A DNA stretch of 64,000 nucleotides, taken from Bacteroidota bacterium. GTDB taxonomy: Bacteria > Bacteroidota > Bacteroidia > UBA7662 > JAIXUI01. The notes below the pieces were generated by a model. The model was given only the letters and a program-made list of their open reading frames with translations, was not told where the DNA came from and ran no database searches. The position numbers were made by a program, and so were the translations under genes. The stretch is from NCBI GenBank assembly GCA_027484125.1, contig JAIXUI010000148.1, forward strand, positions 1 to 64,000, in the 5' to 3' direction. This document shows positions 1-9,896 of the stretch, in pieces (position 1 is the stretch's first letter; the number at the start of each line of letters is the position of its first letter).

Positions 1-2
1 GC

Positions 3-2729
3 GGCGGCGGTGGTGTTGTTATGTTCCGAAATAACATCCCCACAGGTACCTTTATTGACGCTAGCGCGGGCAATCCCGGAATTATTACTAATCCCAATAG
101 CCCTGATTTCGGTACCAGTTACGGCGCTACTGCAGGAACTCAAGGTGGATCCATAACCGGAATTTCAATCCCACGAGCTTCAGTTCGTTGTAGTAATTCT
201 TTTGTATTGGCTATTGATGATGATGTCACCACGTTTGTTAATTTCCCGATAAGCATTCGTCCAAAATTGAATGACTTATTCACCAATCAAGTATTCATGA
301 GGAGATTGAGCGGACCTTTCTTCGGAACCTCCTTCATCAATGCTACCAATGATACAGTTGTTTACACCCCACAAAGTTTTTTCAGTGGAAACGACTCAAT
401 CGTTTATGAGTTATGTGACAATTTTAATGGAATTTGTGATACGGCAGTCATTAGAATTAGGGTTCTTCCACTCATTCTTGTAGCGATCAACGACACAGTA
501 AATGCCTCTGTGAATACGCCTGTATGGATTAATCCGTTCCTTAATGACTTTGTACCCGCTCAAAATAACCTAAGTTTAGGAATCGTTCGTTTGCCTGGAA
601 ATGGCCTTATCACCACCATCCCCGGAACTGACTCTATCCGATATACCCCTAATCCGGGATTCACCGGTAGAGACACGATTGTTTACTCCATTTGTTTTAC
701 TGGCGGTGCAATTCCATTGTGCGATACAGCCCTTATTGTAATTCAGGTCAATCCTATACCCATCAGTGCTGTAAATGACACCATAAGAGCCAATATCAAT
801 ACTCCCATAATAATTCCACCACTTGTCAACGACCAAACAGTTCCCGGAGTATCTATCACCATAACCTGTCCTCCAAAACGTGGTAATGCCGTGGTAATAA
901 CTACAACTGGGATTCAATACACGCCTAACCCTGGTTTCATAGGAAGAGATACCATTTGCTACATGTTGTGTGCCCCAACGCCAACAGTTCCTTTCTGCGA
1001 CACAGCTTTAATCTTCATCAACGTAGAGCCTTATCCAATCAATCTTATCAACGATACGGCAACCACCACGGCTAATACTCCTGTAATTATTGATCCGCGT
1101 GCCAATGATAGCATTCCTCCAGGGCCAACATCTATTCAGATTACTTGTACTCCTAAAAATGGTACAGCACAAATCAGCCAACCCGGAGGTTTAATCAATT
1201 ACGTACCAACCCCAGGTTTCTCTGGATCAGATACCATTTGTTATACCGTTTGCTTGCTACAGCCCAATCCTCAAGTTTGCGATACGGCAATCATTGTAGT
1301 CAATGTTCAGCCAATCAACTTGAATGCAATCAATGACACTGTTATCGTAAAGCGTAACATCAGGAAAAGAATTGACCCAAGGATTAATGACATTTACAAC
1401 AACACCGTTCGGGTAAGTCATGTAAGTGTACCTCAAAATCCTAGGTTGGGCACCATATCAATAATTGGGGATAGTGTCATTCTTTACACGCCAAACCAAA
1501 ATATTACAGGCAACGACACCATACTCTATCAGATTTGTGTGAATACTGCGGTACCATTTTGTGATTCTGCAAAGATTTTCATTACAATTGAGAACCTTGA
1601 ACTAGACTTGCAAGATGACCAAGCGACCACTTTGGTAAATTCTCCTGTCACGGTTTATCAATATGCCAACGATTTAATTGACACCAATACCACTAAAATT
1701 GTTGCCATTGTACCCGGAAGTGGTCCTAAGTTTGGAACAGCTGCACTTGTAGGAGATAGCTTGATTTACTCTCCGTTCAATGGATATATTGGGGGAGATA
1801 CCCTTCGATATGTAGTAGCACTTCAAACAGATGTTTCTCCCATAACAGATACCGCTACCGTTTTCATTCAAGTGTTGAATCCAGGAATCCGTCCGAGAAA
1901 TGATGCTGCCACTACCATTGAAACTACCCCGGTAACCGTACCTTTCTTTAGTAACGATACACGTCCTTCAGCACTTACAACATATTTCAAAACAAACCCA
2001 GCAGTTACCCCAAAGAATGGACTGGTTAATTTTGATTTGAGTGCTGGAACTGCCACCTATACTGCCAATAGCGGTTTTTATGGCAGAGATACGGTTGGAT
2101 ACTACCTCTGCGCAGGATTGCCTAATGGTGAGTTTTGTTTAGAAGCAATCATTGTTATTACGGTAGAGAAACGAATCTTTAACGTAAAAGCCAACAACGA
2201 TACCATCTTTACTCGTACGAACACTCCGGTGGTATTCAATCCAACCATCAACGATAAAGACAGTAATAATGTACTCTTCGCTGGAGTAACCGTATTGAGT
2301 CCTCCCACAAGAGGCTCCTTTACACAAAATCAATTGTTGTTGCGCTATGTTCCTCAAACTGATTTCGTAGGTACAGATCGAATGCGTTACAGAGTTTGTA
2401 ACGGACTTACGCCTCCAGTTTGCGATTCAGCGGATGTCGTCATTTACGTATTGCCGGCTGAGCCTCCCATTATCCCGAATGGATTCTCGCCCAATGGAGA
2501 CAATATCAATGACTTCTTCGTGATTGAAAATATCAAGGAATACTCCAATCCAAAGATTACCATTATTAATCGATGGGGCAACGAAGTATGGGCGGGACAA
2601 CCCTACCGCGATAATTGGAATGGTGTTAACAGAAACAACGAACCGCTTCCCGCAGGCACCTATTTCTATTTGCTTGAATTAGGCCCCGACTTTCCAGTTT
2701 ACCGTGGTTTCATTGTCATTCAACGATAA
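3..2729 (+). CDS. Large surface adhesin-like protein with tandem Ig-like repeats and C-terminal gliding-motility/T9SS type B sorting domain (CHU_C); 5' end truncated by the window
   Basis: Frame is open upstream of the ATG at 21 (GGGGVVMFRNN...). About 8 repeats of the AxNDTxxxxxNTPVxIxPxxND...YTPNxGFxGxDTIxYxxC...CDTAxIxIxV type. C-terminus PNGFSPNGDNINDFFVIENI...NRWGNEVW...PLPAGTYFYLLEL is the CHU_C signature. Confidence 0.85.
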   Translation, partial: GGGGVVMFRNNIPTGTFIDASAGNPGIITNPNSPDFGTSYGATAGTQGGSITGISIPRASVRCSNSFVLAIDDDVTTFVNFPISIRPKLNDLFTNQVFMRRLSGPFFGTSFINATNDTVVYTPQSFFSGNDSIVYELCDNFNGICDTAVIRIRVLPLILVAINDTVNASVNTPVWINPFLNDFVPAQNNLSLGIVRLPGNGLITTIPGTDSIRYTPNPGFTGRDTIVYSICFTGGAIPLCDTALIVIQVNPIPISAVNDTIRANINTPIIIPPLVNDQTVPGVSITITCPPKRGNAVVITTTGIQYTPNPGFIGRDTICYMLCAPTPTVPFCDTALIFINVEPYPINLINDTATTTANTPVIIDPRANDSIPPGPTSIQITCTPKNGTAQISQPGGLINYVPTPGFSGSDTICYTVCLLQPNPQVCDTAIIVVNVQPINLNAINDTVIVKRNIRKRIDPRINDIYNNTVRVSHVSVPQNPRLGTISIIGDSVILYTPNQNITGNDTILYQICVNTAVPFCDSAKIFITIENLELDLQDDQATTLVNSPVTVYQYANDLIDTNTTKIVAIVPGSGPKFGTAALVGDSLIYSPFNGYIGGDTLRYVVALQTDVSPITDTATVFIQVLNPGIRPRNDAATTIETTPVTVPFFSNDTRPSALTTYFKTNPAVTPKNGLVNFDLSAGTATYTANSGFYGRDTVGYYLCAGLPNGEFCLEAIIVITVEKRIFNVKANNDTIFTRTNTPVVFNPTINDKDSNNVLFAGVTVLSPPTRGSFTQNQLLLRYVPQTDFVGTDRMRYRVCNGLTPPVCDSADVVIYVLPAEPPIIPNGFSPNGDNINDFFVIENIKEYSNPKITIINRWGNEVWAGQPYRDNWNGVNRNNEPLPAGTYFYLLELGPDFPVYRGFIVIQR
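210..2456 (+). repeat. About 8 tandem Ig-like protein repeats (roughly 80-100 aa each) within the adhesin
   Basis: Recurrent NDT...NTPV...ND...GFxGxDTIxY...C...CDTA motifs in the 902-aa ORF. Confidence 0.85.
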
Positions 2730-2735
2730 CTAAAC

Positions 2736-3656
2736 ATGAAAAAGAAATTCTTTACCCTCATCATATTGCTTTTCCCAGCCTGGCTTTACGCACAACAGGA
2801 TCAGCTTTACAGTCAGTATTTGTTTAATATGCTGACACTTAATCCTGCCTATGCCGGATCTAAAGAGGAACTAAGCACCGTACTATTCTACCGAAATCAA
2901 TGGATTGGAGTTGATGGAGCGCCAGTAACTCTCAATGCTTCAGCGCATATGCCTTTCAAAGACGTTAATGGTTTTGGAATAAACTTGATGAACGACCGCA
3001 TTGGGGTCGAAAACCGAACCAGCGTTAACTTATCGTATGCCTATAAAATTAGATTCAATCCTACCTCGATTTTAGCTTTTGGGCTTCAAGGCAATATGAA
3101 TTTTTATACCAATGATTTTAGCCAAATCAATACCAATAATCCGGTACCTGATCCAGCTTTCTATCAGGCCAATACGATTCAAACTACCAAACCTAATTTT
3201 GGTGCTGGCGTCTATTTTAGGAATACCAAAGTTGCGTTAGGAGTATCCATACCCAACCTTATTTCTACTAGAATCGCGGAAGACCCTTCAAGACCCTCTG
3301 CTGCATTATTAAAACAACACATTTTGGTAACAGCGGCCTACCACATCAAATTTTCTAAAGATTTTGCTCTCAAGCCAGGCTTTTTTGGACGTTATGTTGA
3401 AAATGCACCACCTCAGTTAGACTTAAACTTAACTGCGATTTTCGGAGAGAGGTTGTGGGTTGGAAGTTCATGGAGGAGTAATTCAGCTATAGCCGTAATG
3501 GCCCAGTTTGCACTGACGCCACACCTTTGGATGGGTTATGGATATGATTACTCTACAAATGTGCTTCGTACCTATCAAGAAGGAAGTCACGAGGTTTTCA
3601 TTGGTTACAATTTCAACTTGGGTAAAACCAAATTTTTAAGTCCACGCTATTTTTAA
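2736..3656 (+). CDS. Type IX secretion system membrane protein, PorP/SprF family
   Basis: QQDQLYSQYLFNMLTLNPAYAGSKEELS...RNQWIGVDGAPVT is the PorP/SprF N-terminal signature; lies directly downstream of a CHU_C protein. Confidence 0.93.
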   Translation: MKKKFFTLIILLFPAWLYAQQDQLYSQYLFNMLTLNPAYAGSKEELSTVLFYRNQWIGVDGAPVTLNASAHMPFKDVNGFGINLMNDRIGVENRTSVNLSYAYKIRFNPTSILAFGLQGNMNFYTNDFSQINTNNPVPDPAFYQANTIQTTKPNFGAGVYFRNTKVALGVSIPNLISTRIAEDPSRPSAALLKQHILVTAAYHIKFSKDFALKPGFFGRYVENAPPQLDLNLTAIFGERLWVGSSWRSNSAIAVMAQFALTPHLWMGYGYDYSTNVLRTYQEGSHEVFIGYNFNLGKTKFLSPRYF

Positions 3657-3660
3657 TTGC

Positions 3661-5841
3661 ATGTTGAGGACCATTTTTTTATTGACTTTGCTCGTAGCCA
3701 ACTTGGTTGCAGCCCATGCTCAGGATCGCTTTTTTCGCAAAGGTCAACGACTTGAAAAAGAACTCAGGCTTAAATCTGCAGTTGAAGCTTACGCTAAAAG
3801 CTATGAGAAAACAGGCAATGTTGATGCCTTAAAACGTGCAGCATTTCTGGCTACAAAAACCAACGATGGACAAACTTCGCTGGATTTATTCAGTAAACTT
3901 TATTTGACCCGTGCCAAAGACCCTGATATTGAATATGGGTATGGTCTAGCGCTTTTAAGATCTCAAAAATATGACGAGGCTAAACGACTTTTTAAACAAT
4001 ATCTTCGATATAAGCCCGAGAGTAGAATAGCACGGAACAAACTTCGATCAGCAGATTTTGCTAAAAAAGCCATTGCTAATCCTACTCGTTTTGAAGTTGT
4101 TCCACTTTCAGTTAATTCTGCTGAAAACGATTTTTCACCTGTTATTACTCCGGATGGTTTGGTTTTTACTTCCAGTAGGAAAAAAGCAGGCATTTCAAGG
4201 CCATTTTATTCTTGGGATCAACAAGGCACTACCTGGATTTTCAAAGCTGCAACGGATTCCATTCTAAGCAATGAAGTTAAGGTGTTTGATAAAGGATTGA
4301 ATTTCGAAGGAAATAACGGACCAATAACTTTCAACAGCGACTTCAATTTAGCCATTACTGCCCATAATCATCCGGATGCAGCCAACCTAAGTTGGAACAA
4401 GGATATTCCGGTCGATTACATGGCTCTCTTTGAGCATAAAAGACTGAAAAACGGTAAATGGTCGGAAGGTGACTTGATTTTCTTTAGTAAAAAAGAGTAT
4501 AACTGCATGCACCCAGCGCTTTATCCCGACGGCAGTAAAATGATTTTTGCCTCTGATATGCCGGGTGGATTAGGGGGAATGGATTTGTATTTATCCCAAA
4601 GAATTGGCCAGACTTGGTCAGAACCAATGAATCTTGGTCCTGGAATAAATACAGAAGGCAATGAGGTTTTTCCATTTTTGCAGGGCGATTCTATTCTTTA
4701 TTTTTCTTCTGATGGCTTGGTTGGGCTTGGTGATTTGGATGTCTTTAATTCTCGTATCAAAGGAGAACTTTTTACTACACCTACCAATATGGGCTTTCCC
4801 ATTAATAGTTCCTTTGATGACTTTGGGTTTTGGATTGCCGCTGGCTCAGAAACGGGTTATGTGAGCAGTAACAGACCCGGTGGTGTAGGTGGTGATGATG
4901 TTTACCGATTCAGAGAACTGAATTGTAACATCAAAGGTCTTATCCTTGATAGTTTAACGTTTGAACCTATAGCTAGAGCAAAAGTAAAATTGGATGACAA
5001 CAATGGGGGAGAGGTTTTTAACCTCATTACCAATGATTTGGGAGAGTTTGAGGTGAAACTTAACCCGGTCTCCAATTATGATATGGTCGTAAATGCAACA
5101 GGTTACTCAACTCGGAGAACCGTTTATGGTTGTAGAATGAAAAATCTTGAATCGGGACGCAGTGCAAATTCTCGATACAACATCATGACAGAAATGGTAA
5201 AAGGCCGTTCAATAATCATGAAAGGTTTGGTCAGAGATGCTGAAACCAAGCTGATTATTGAGGCTGCCTCGGTTCTTACGCAAGATGTTGTGAACCAAAA
5301 TCAGGATAATTTTATTACTGATGCCAATGGTAGATTTGAGTTTACTGCGGATAACCTCAATAAAGTGGTCTTTACAGCGTCTAAAGAAGGGTATTTAACC
5401 AATACTCAAATGATCAACTTCGGCTCATCAACTTTCCGCGCTGATAGCGTGATTGTTATTGATTTAGAGCGTCTTAGATTCGATAAACGCATTAACATTG
5501 AGCCTATTTATTACGATTTGGATAAATGGGAAATTCGTCCGGATGCTGCTGCAAAGCTTGATAGGTTGATTAAAGTGATGAACGATAACCCAACTATTCG
5601 CGTAGAAATGGGTTCCCACACTGACTCCCGCGCTACGGGCCCTTACAACGAAAAACTCTCGGAACAAAGAGCTACAGCCGCAATTGATTACCTGGTTGCA
5701 CGTGGCATTGAACGATTCCGACTCACCTACAAGTATTATGGAGAGTCGCAACTCATTGAACCATGTCCGGATGGAGTACCTTGTACCGAAGAGCAACATC
5801 AACGCAATAGAAGAACAGAATTTAAGGTGGTTGAAAACTGA
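3661..5841 (+). CDS. OmpA-family outer membrane protein with TPR and PD40-like repeats
   Basis: Signal peptide, TPR-like N-terminus, PD40-like repeats, and OmpA C-terminal domain (SHTDSRATGPYNEKLSEQRATAAIDYLVARGI). Confidence 0.9.
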   Translation: MLRTIFLLTLLVANLVAAHAQDRFFRKGQRLEKELRLKSAVEAYAKSYEKTGNVDALKRAAFLATKTNDGQTSLDLFSKLYLTRAKDPDIEYGYGLALLRSQKYDEAKRLFKQYLRYKPESRIARNKLRSADFAKKAIANPTRFEVVPLSVNSAENDFSPVITPDGLVFTSSRKKAGISRPFYSWDQQGTTWIFKAATDSILSNEVKVFDKGLNFEGNNGPITFNSDFNLAITAHNHPDAANLSWNKDIPVDYMALFEHKRLKNGKWSEGDLIFFSKKEYNCMHPALYPDGSKMIFASDMPGGLGGMDLYLSQRIGQTWSEPMNLGPGINTEGNEVFPFLQGDSILYFSSDGLVGLGDLDVFNSRIKGELFTTPTNMGFPINSSFDDFGFWIAAGSETGYVSSNRPGGVGGDDVYRFRELNCNIKGLILDSLTFEPIARAKVKLDDNNGGEVFNLITNDLGEFEVKLNPVSNYDMVVNATGYSTRRTVYGCRMKNLESGRSANSRYNIMTEMVKGRSIIMKGLVRDAETKLIIEAASVLTQDVVNQNQDNFITDANGRFEFTADNLNKVVFTASKEGYLTNTQMINFGSSTFRADSVIVIDLERLRFDKRINIEPIYYDLDKWEIRPDAAAKLDRLIKVMNDNPTIRVEMGSHTDSRATGPYNEKLSEQRATAAIDYLVARGIERFRLTYKYYGESQLIEPCPDGVPCTEEQHQRNRRTEFKVVEN

Positions 5842-5877
5842 GTTTGCTTTATCCCGAATAAGGCAGATTTTTGTGAC

Positions 5878-7365
5878 ATGAGCATCAAAACATGGGCTGC
5901 CCGACTTTGGGCAGCCCGTATAGATCGACAGACTAAGCTGTGGTCCTCCCGTCCGGTGGAATCACAGCTTTCTGTTTTTAATACCCTCATTCAAAAGGCA
6001 GCAAATACTGCTTTTGGTAAGGCACATGATTTCGCTTCTATCAATAGTTATGAGGAGTTCAAGAAACGTGTTCCGGTGATGGATTATGAAGGCAGAAGAG
6101 AGTGGTTCGAACGAAATGCGTCCGGCGAGTTGAATGTTATGTGGCCAGGAAAACCATTGTACCTAGCGAAAACTTCAGGTACAACTTCTGGTGTAAAGTA
6201 CATTCCAATAACCCGAGACTCTATTCCTAATCATATCCATGCAGCTAGAAACGCTATTTTAGCTTACGTTCATGACACTGGTAAAGCTGACTTCCTCGAT
6301 GGTAAGCTTATCTTTCTTTCAGGTAGTCCTGTTTTAGATAAAAAGAATGGTATTCTTACCGGAAGGTTGTCTGGTATCTCCAATCACCATGTCCCATCTT
6401 ATCTTAGGACCAATCAAATGCCTTCCTATCCTACCAATTGTATAGAAGACTGGGAGGAAAAAGTAGAGAAAATTGTGGACGAGACGGTAAAATCCGATAT
6501 GCGTCTTATTTCCGGAATTCCACCTTGGGTGCAGATGTATTTTGACAGGCTTTATTCCAGAACTGGAAAGCTAGCAGGAGAGTTGTTTCCTAACTTTTCT
6601 TTATTCATTTATGGTGGAGTTAACTTTGAACCATATAGACATAAATTAGAGCAAAGCATTGGACGGAAAGTTGACAGCATAGAGTTGTTTCCAGCTTCAG
6701 AAGGCTTCTTTGCCTACCAAAATCAACAGGATGATAATGGATTGTTGCTTTTACTTGATGCCGGAATTTTCTATGAGTTTATTCCTGCAGAAAATTACTT
6801 TGACCCCAATCCTCCCCGTTTGCACATAGGAGAGGTGGAGCTCAATAAGAATTATGCATTGGTCTTAAGCTCTAATGCCGGGCTTTGGGCTTATAGCATC
6901 GGCGACACCGTTCGATTTGTATCAAAAAATCCTTACAAAATCAGGGTTAGTGGACGAATCAAACACTTCATTTCGGCCTTTGGCGAGCATGTTATCGGAG
7001 AAGAAGTGGACGAAGTCATGAAGAAAGCTTCTGCTCAATTTGGATTGGAAGTGTTGGAATTTCATGTAGCTCCACAAGTAGCTCCACCAAGCGGACTTCC
7101 TTATCACGAATGGTTCATTGAAATAGAAAATCCACCTTCAAAAGAAGAGGAGATTGCTGTTTTCATGGACGAACTCATGCGCAGGAAGAACATTTATTAC
7201 GATGATTTGATCTCTGGTAGCATCCTTAGGCCATTGGTTATTCGCTGGCTTAAGCCAGGTAGCTTTGCGGATTACATGAAGTCAGTTGGAAGATTGGGCG
7301 GGCAAAACAAACTACCCCGACTAGCCAATGACCGAGAAATTGCAAACCGTCTGAACCTCTCTTGA
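5878..7365 (+). CDS. GH3 auxin-responsive promoter family protein (acyl-adenylate-forming amido synthetase-like)
   Basis: 495 aa; KTSGTTSGVKYIPITRDSI, FPASEGFFAYQ, HFISAFGEHVIGEEVDEVM are GH3-family motifs. Confidence 0.88.
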   Translation: MSIKTWAARLWAARIDRQTKLWSSRPVESQLSVFNTLIQKAANTAFGKAHDFASINSYEEFKKRVPVMDYEGRREWFERNASGELNVMWPGKPLYLAKTSGTTSGVKYIPITRDSIPNHIHAARNAILAYVHDTGKADFLDGKLIFLSGSPVLDKKNGILTGRLSGISNHHVPSYLRTNQMPSYPTNCIEDWEEKVEKIVDETVKSDMRLISGIPPWVQMYFDRLYSRTGKLAGELFPNFSLFIYGGVNFEPYRHKLEQSIGRKVDSIELFPASEGFFAYQNQQDDNGLLLLLDAGIFYEFIPAENYFDPNPPRLHIGEVELNKNYALVLSSNAGLWAYSIGDTVRFVSKNPYKIRVSGRIKHFISAFGEHVIGEEVDEVMKKASAQFGLEVLEFHVAPQVAPPSGLPYHEWFIEIENPPSKEEEIAVFMDELMRRKNIYYDDLISGSILRPLVIRWLKPGSFADYMKSVGRLGGQNKLPRLANDREIANRLNLS

Positions 7366-7389
7366 TTGCATACGTTGTATTAACATTCC

Positions 7390-8556
7390 ATGAATTTATC
7401 CACCTCACATCGCCGGATTGCGATTCTCGGTTCAACAGGTTCTATAGGAACTCAAGCGCTGGAAGTAATTGAGGCCCATCCTGAACAACTTAGTTTAGAC
7501 ACTTTAGTAGCCAGGGATTCCTGGAAATTGTTAGCAGAACAAGCGAGAAAGTACCAGCCTGACAAAGTAGTCATCGCCAATGAGGCTCATTATCAGGCTT
7601 TAAAGGAAGCATTGGCTGATTTGCCATTAAAGGTTTATGCCGGACAGGCTGCTGTAGAACAGGTGGTAGAAAGTTCTGAGACTGATGTGGTACTTACGGC
7701 CTTAGTTGGTGCTGCTGGCCTTAGTCCTACCATCAAAGCAATAGAAGCAGGTAAAACCATCGCTTTAGCGAACAAAGAAACCTTAGTGGTTGCCGGCTCA
7801 TTGGTGACCAGTCTTGCCCAAGCGCGTGGTGTAAACATTTATCCGGTTGATTCTGAGCATTCTGCCATTTTTCAGTGCTTGGCAGGGGAGTGGCATAATG
7901 AGATTGAGAAAATCATTTTAACAGCTTCCGGTGGTCCATTCCGAGGAAAATCTCGAGTAGATCTTGAGCAGGTTACCTTGGAACAAGCATTAAAGCATCC
8001 TAACTGGAGCATGGGTGCAAAAATCACCATCGATTCGGCCACCTTGATGAATAAAGGACTTGAGGTGATTGAAGCGAAGTGGTTGTTCAATTTAAATCCT
8101 GAGCAGGTTGACGTTATCGTGCATCCTCAATCTATTCTGCATTCCTTGGTTCAGTTTACGGATGGGTCAATGAAAGCCCAGATGGGACTTCCAGACATGA
8201 AATTGCCTATACTTTATGCACTAGCCTATCCCAATAGGTTACAGACCAATTTTCCGAGATTCAACTTTGCCCAATATCCCCAGTTGTCGTTCGAACAGCC
8301 TGATTTAGAAACTTTTGGTTGCTTAAAACTGGCCATAGAAGCCATGAAAATGGGAGGAATAGCCCCCTGTGTTTTGAATGCAGCCAATGAAATTGCAGTT
8401 GAAGCTTTCTTACAAAAGAGAATCAGCTTTTTGGGAATTGAGCAATTGGTGGATCAATGCTTACAAGCCATTCCTAATAGAACTCCTCAGAATTTGGAAG
8501 ATTTTGTGGAAGCCGATAGACAAACCCGTAATTTCGCCCGCACTTTAATCGTTTGA
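7390..8556 (+). CDS. dxr: 1-deoxy-D-xylulose-5-phosphate reductoisomerase
   Basis: AILGSTGSIGTQALEVI, LANKETLVVAG, PVDSEHSAIFQCL, SMGAKITIDSATLMNKGLEVIEA. Confidence 0.97.
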   Translation: MNLSTSHRRIAILGSTGSIGTQALEVIEAHPEQLSLDTLVARDSWKLLAEQARKYQPDKVVIANEAHYQALKEALADLPLKVYAGQAAVEQVVESSETDVVLTALVGAAGLSPTIKAIEAGKTIALANKETLVVAGSLVTSLAQARGVNIYPVDSEHSAIFQCLAGEWHNEIEKIILTASGGPFRGKSRVDLEQVTLEQALKHPNWSMGAKITIDSATLMNKGLEVIEAKWLFNLNPEQVDVIVHPQSILHSLVQFTDGSMKAQMGLPDMKLPILYALAYPNRLQTNFPRFNFAQYPQLSFEQPDLETFGCLKLAIEAMKMGGIAPCVLNAANEIAVEAFLQKRISFLGIEQLVDQCLQAIPNRTPQNLEDFVEADRQTRNFARTLIV

Positions 8557-8566
8557 TCTTCCCTTC

Positions 8567-9895
8567 ATGGAAATATTCATCATGGTATCCCAGTTGATTC
8601 TGGGACTTTCAATCTTAGTTACACTTCACGAATTTGGCCACTTCTGGGCAGCCCGTGCCTTCGGAATAAAAGTGGAGAAATTCTACCTCTTCTTTGATGC
8701 TTGGGGCAAAAAGCTCTTCTCTTTTAATTACAAAGGAACTGAGTACGGAATTGGTTGGCTACCGCTCGGTGGATATGTTAAAATATCCGGAATGGTGGAT
8801 GAGTCACTTGATACCGAACAATTAAAACAACCCGCAAGATCCGATGAATTCCGCTCGAAACCAGCTTGGCAACGCTTAATTGTGATGATAGGTGGGGTAT
8901 TTATCAACGCTTTACTTGGTGTTATCATCTTTACCTGTTTGCTCATATTCTACGGTGAGAAATACATTCCCAATAATCAGCTAAAGAATGGTATTCATGC
9001 TTCTGAGTTGGCAAGAGAAATTGGTCTGAAATCAGGAGATGTTTTGGTTTCAATCAATGGTGAGCCTGTTAGAAGATTTGATGAAATTGTAGGAAGTAAA
9101 GTTTTGCTGGGCCAAAACACAACAATTACTGTAAAACGTGGTAACGATTTAGTTGACATCATTGTCCCTAGAGATTTCACTGCCAAATTGTTGGAATCTG
9201 ATAAGTCAATGTTTGTTATGCCGAGGGTTCGATTCTCTGTAGAGCAAGTATCGAAAGGTAGTCCTGCTGCCGCGGCAGGCCTAAAAGATGGCGACAGCAT
9301 CATCAAAATTGCCGGTAGTCCAGTCTTGTATTTTGATGAGTTACAGACAGGACTAAAGCAAAATGCAGGTAAATCAATAGAATTAGAGGTTTTGCGTTCT
9401 GGAGTCAACACTTTGCTAAAAGTGGAAGTAAGCAAAGACGGAACAATAGGCTTTTATCCGAGAATTGAAACTCTACCTACAGAAACTAAAAAATACGGAG
9501 TAGCAGAGGCTTTACCTGCTGGTTACAACTTGGCTTCGAAAACCATTAACGATAACATCAAGGGTTTTGGGAGGGTTTTCTCAGGCGAAATCCCGGCGTC
9601 TAAAAGTTTCGGTGGGCCCATTGCTATCGCTAAAAAAATGTATGGAGGCGTTTGGGATTGGTATCGCTTCTGGATGACTACCGCTTTGCTATCTATTGTC
9701 CTTGCATTTATGAACATCCTACCTATTCCTGCACTTGATGGTGGGCACGTGTTGTTCCTGTTGTTTGAAATAGTTAGAGGCAAACCCGTAGGCGAAAAAT
9801 TTATGTTAGCGGCTCAATATGTGGGTATGGCCATTCTCATTGCGCTCATGGTATTTATATTCGGCAATGACATTTGGCAACATGTGCTTAAATAA
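8567..9895 (+). CDS. rseP: RIP metalloprotease RseP (site-2 protease) with PDZ domains
   Basis: LHEFGHFWAAR zinc motif and FMNILPIPALDGGHVLF motif; PDZ regions. Confidence 0.95.
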   Translation: MEIFIMVSQLILGLSILVTLHEFGHFWAARAFGIKVEKFYLFFDAWGKKLFSFNYKGTEYGIGWLPLGGYVKISGMVDESLDTEQLKQPARSDEFRSKPAWQRLIVMIGGVFINALLGVIIFTCLLIFYGEKYIPNNQLKNGIHASELAREIGLKSGDVLVSINGEPVRRFDEIVGSKVLLGQNTTITVKRGNDLVDIIVPRDFTAKLLESDKSMFVMPRVRFSVEQVSKGSPAAAAGLKDGDSIIKIAGSPVLYFDELQTGLKQNAGKSIELEVLRSGVNTLLKVEVSKDGTIGFYPRIETLPTETKKYGVAEALPAGYNLASKTINDNIKGFGRVFSGEIPASKSFGGPIAIAKKMYGGVWDWYRFWMTTALLSIVLAFMNILPIPALDGGHVLFLLFEIVRGKPVGEKFMLAAQYVGMAILIALMVFIFGNDIWQHVLK

Positions 9896-9896
9896 G

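Noticed and set aside
576-917. 113-aa minus-strand ORF opposite the adhesin repeats, plus similar minus-strand ORFs at 1674-2357
   Set aside because: Antisense shadows of a long, well-supported coding frame; low-complexity products and no recognisable domain.
8995-9435. 146-aa minus-strand ORF inside rseP
   Set aside because: Shadow ORF against a confident rseP coding frame.
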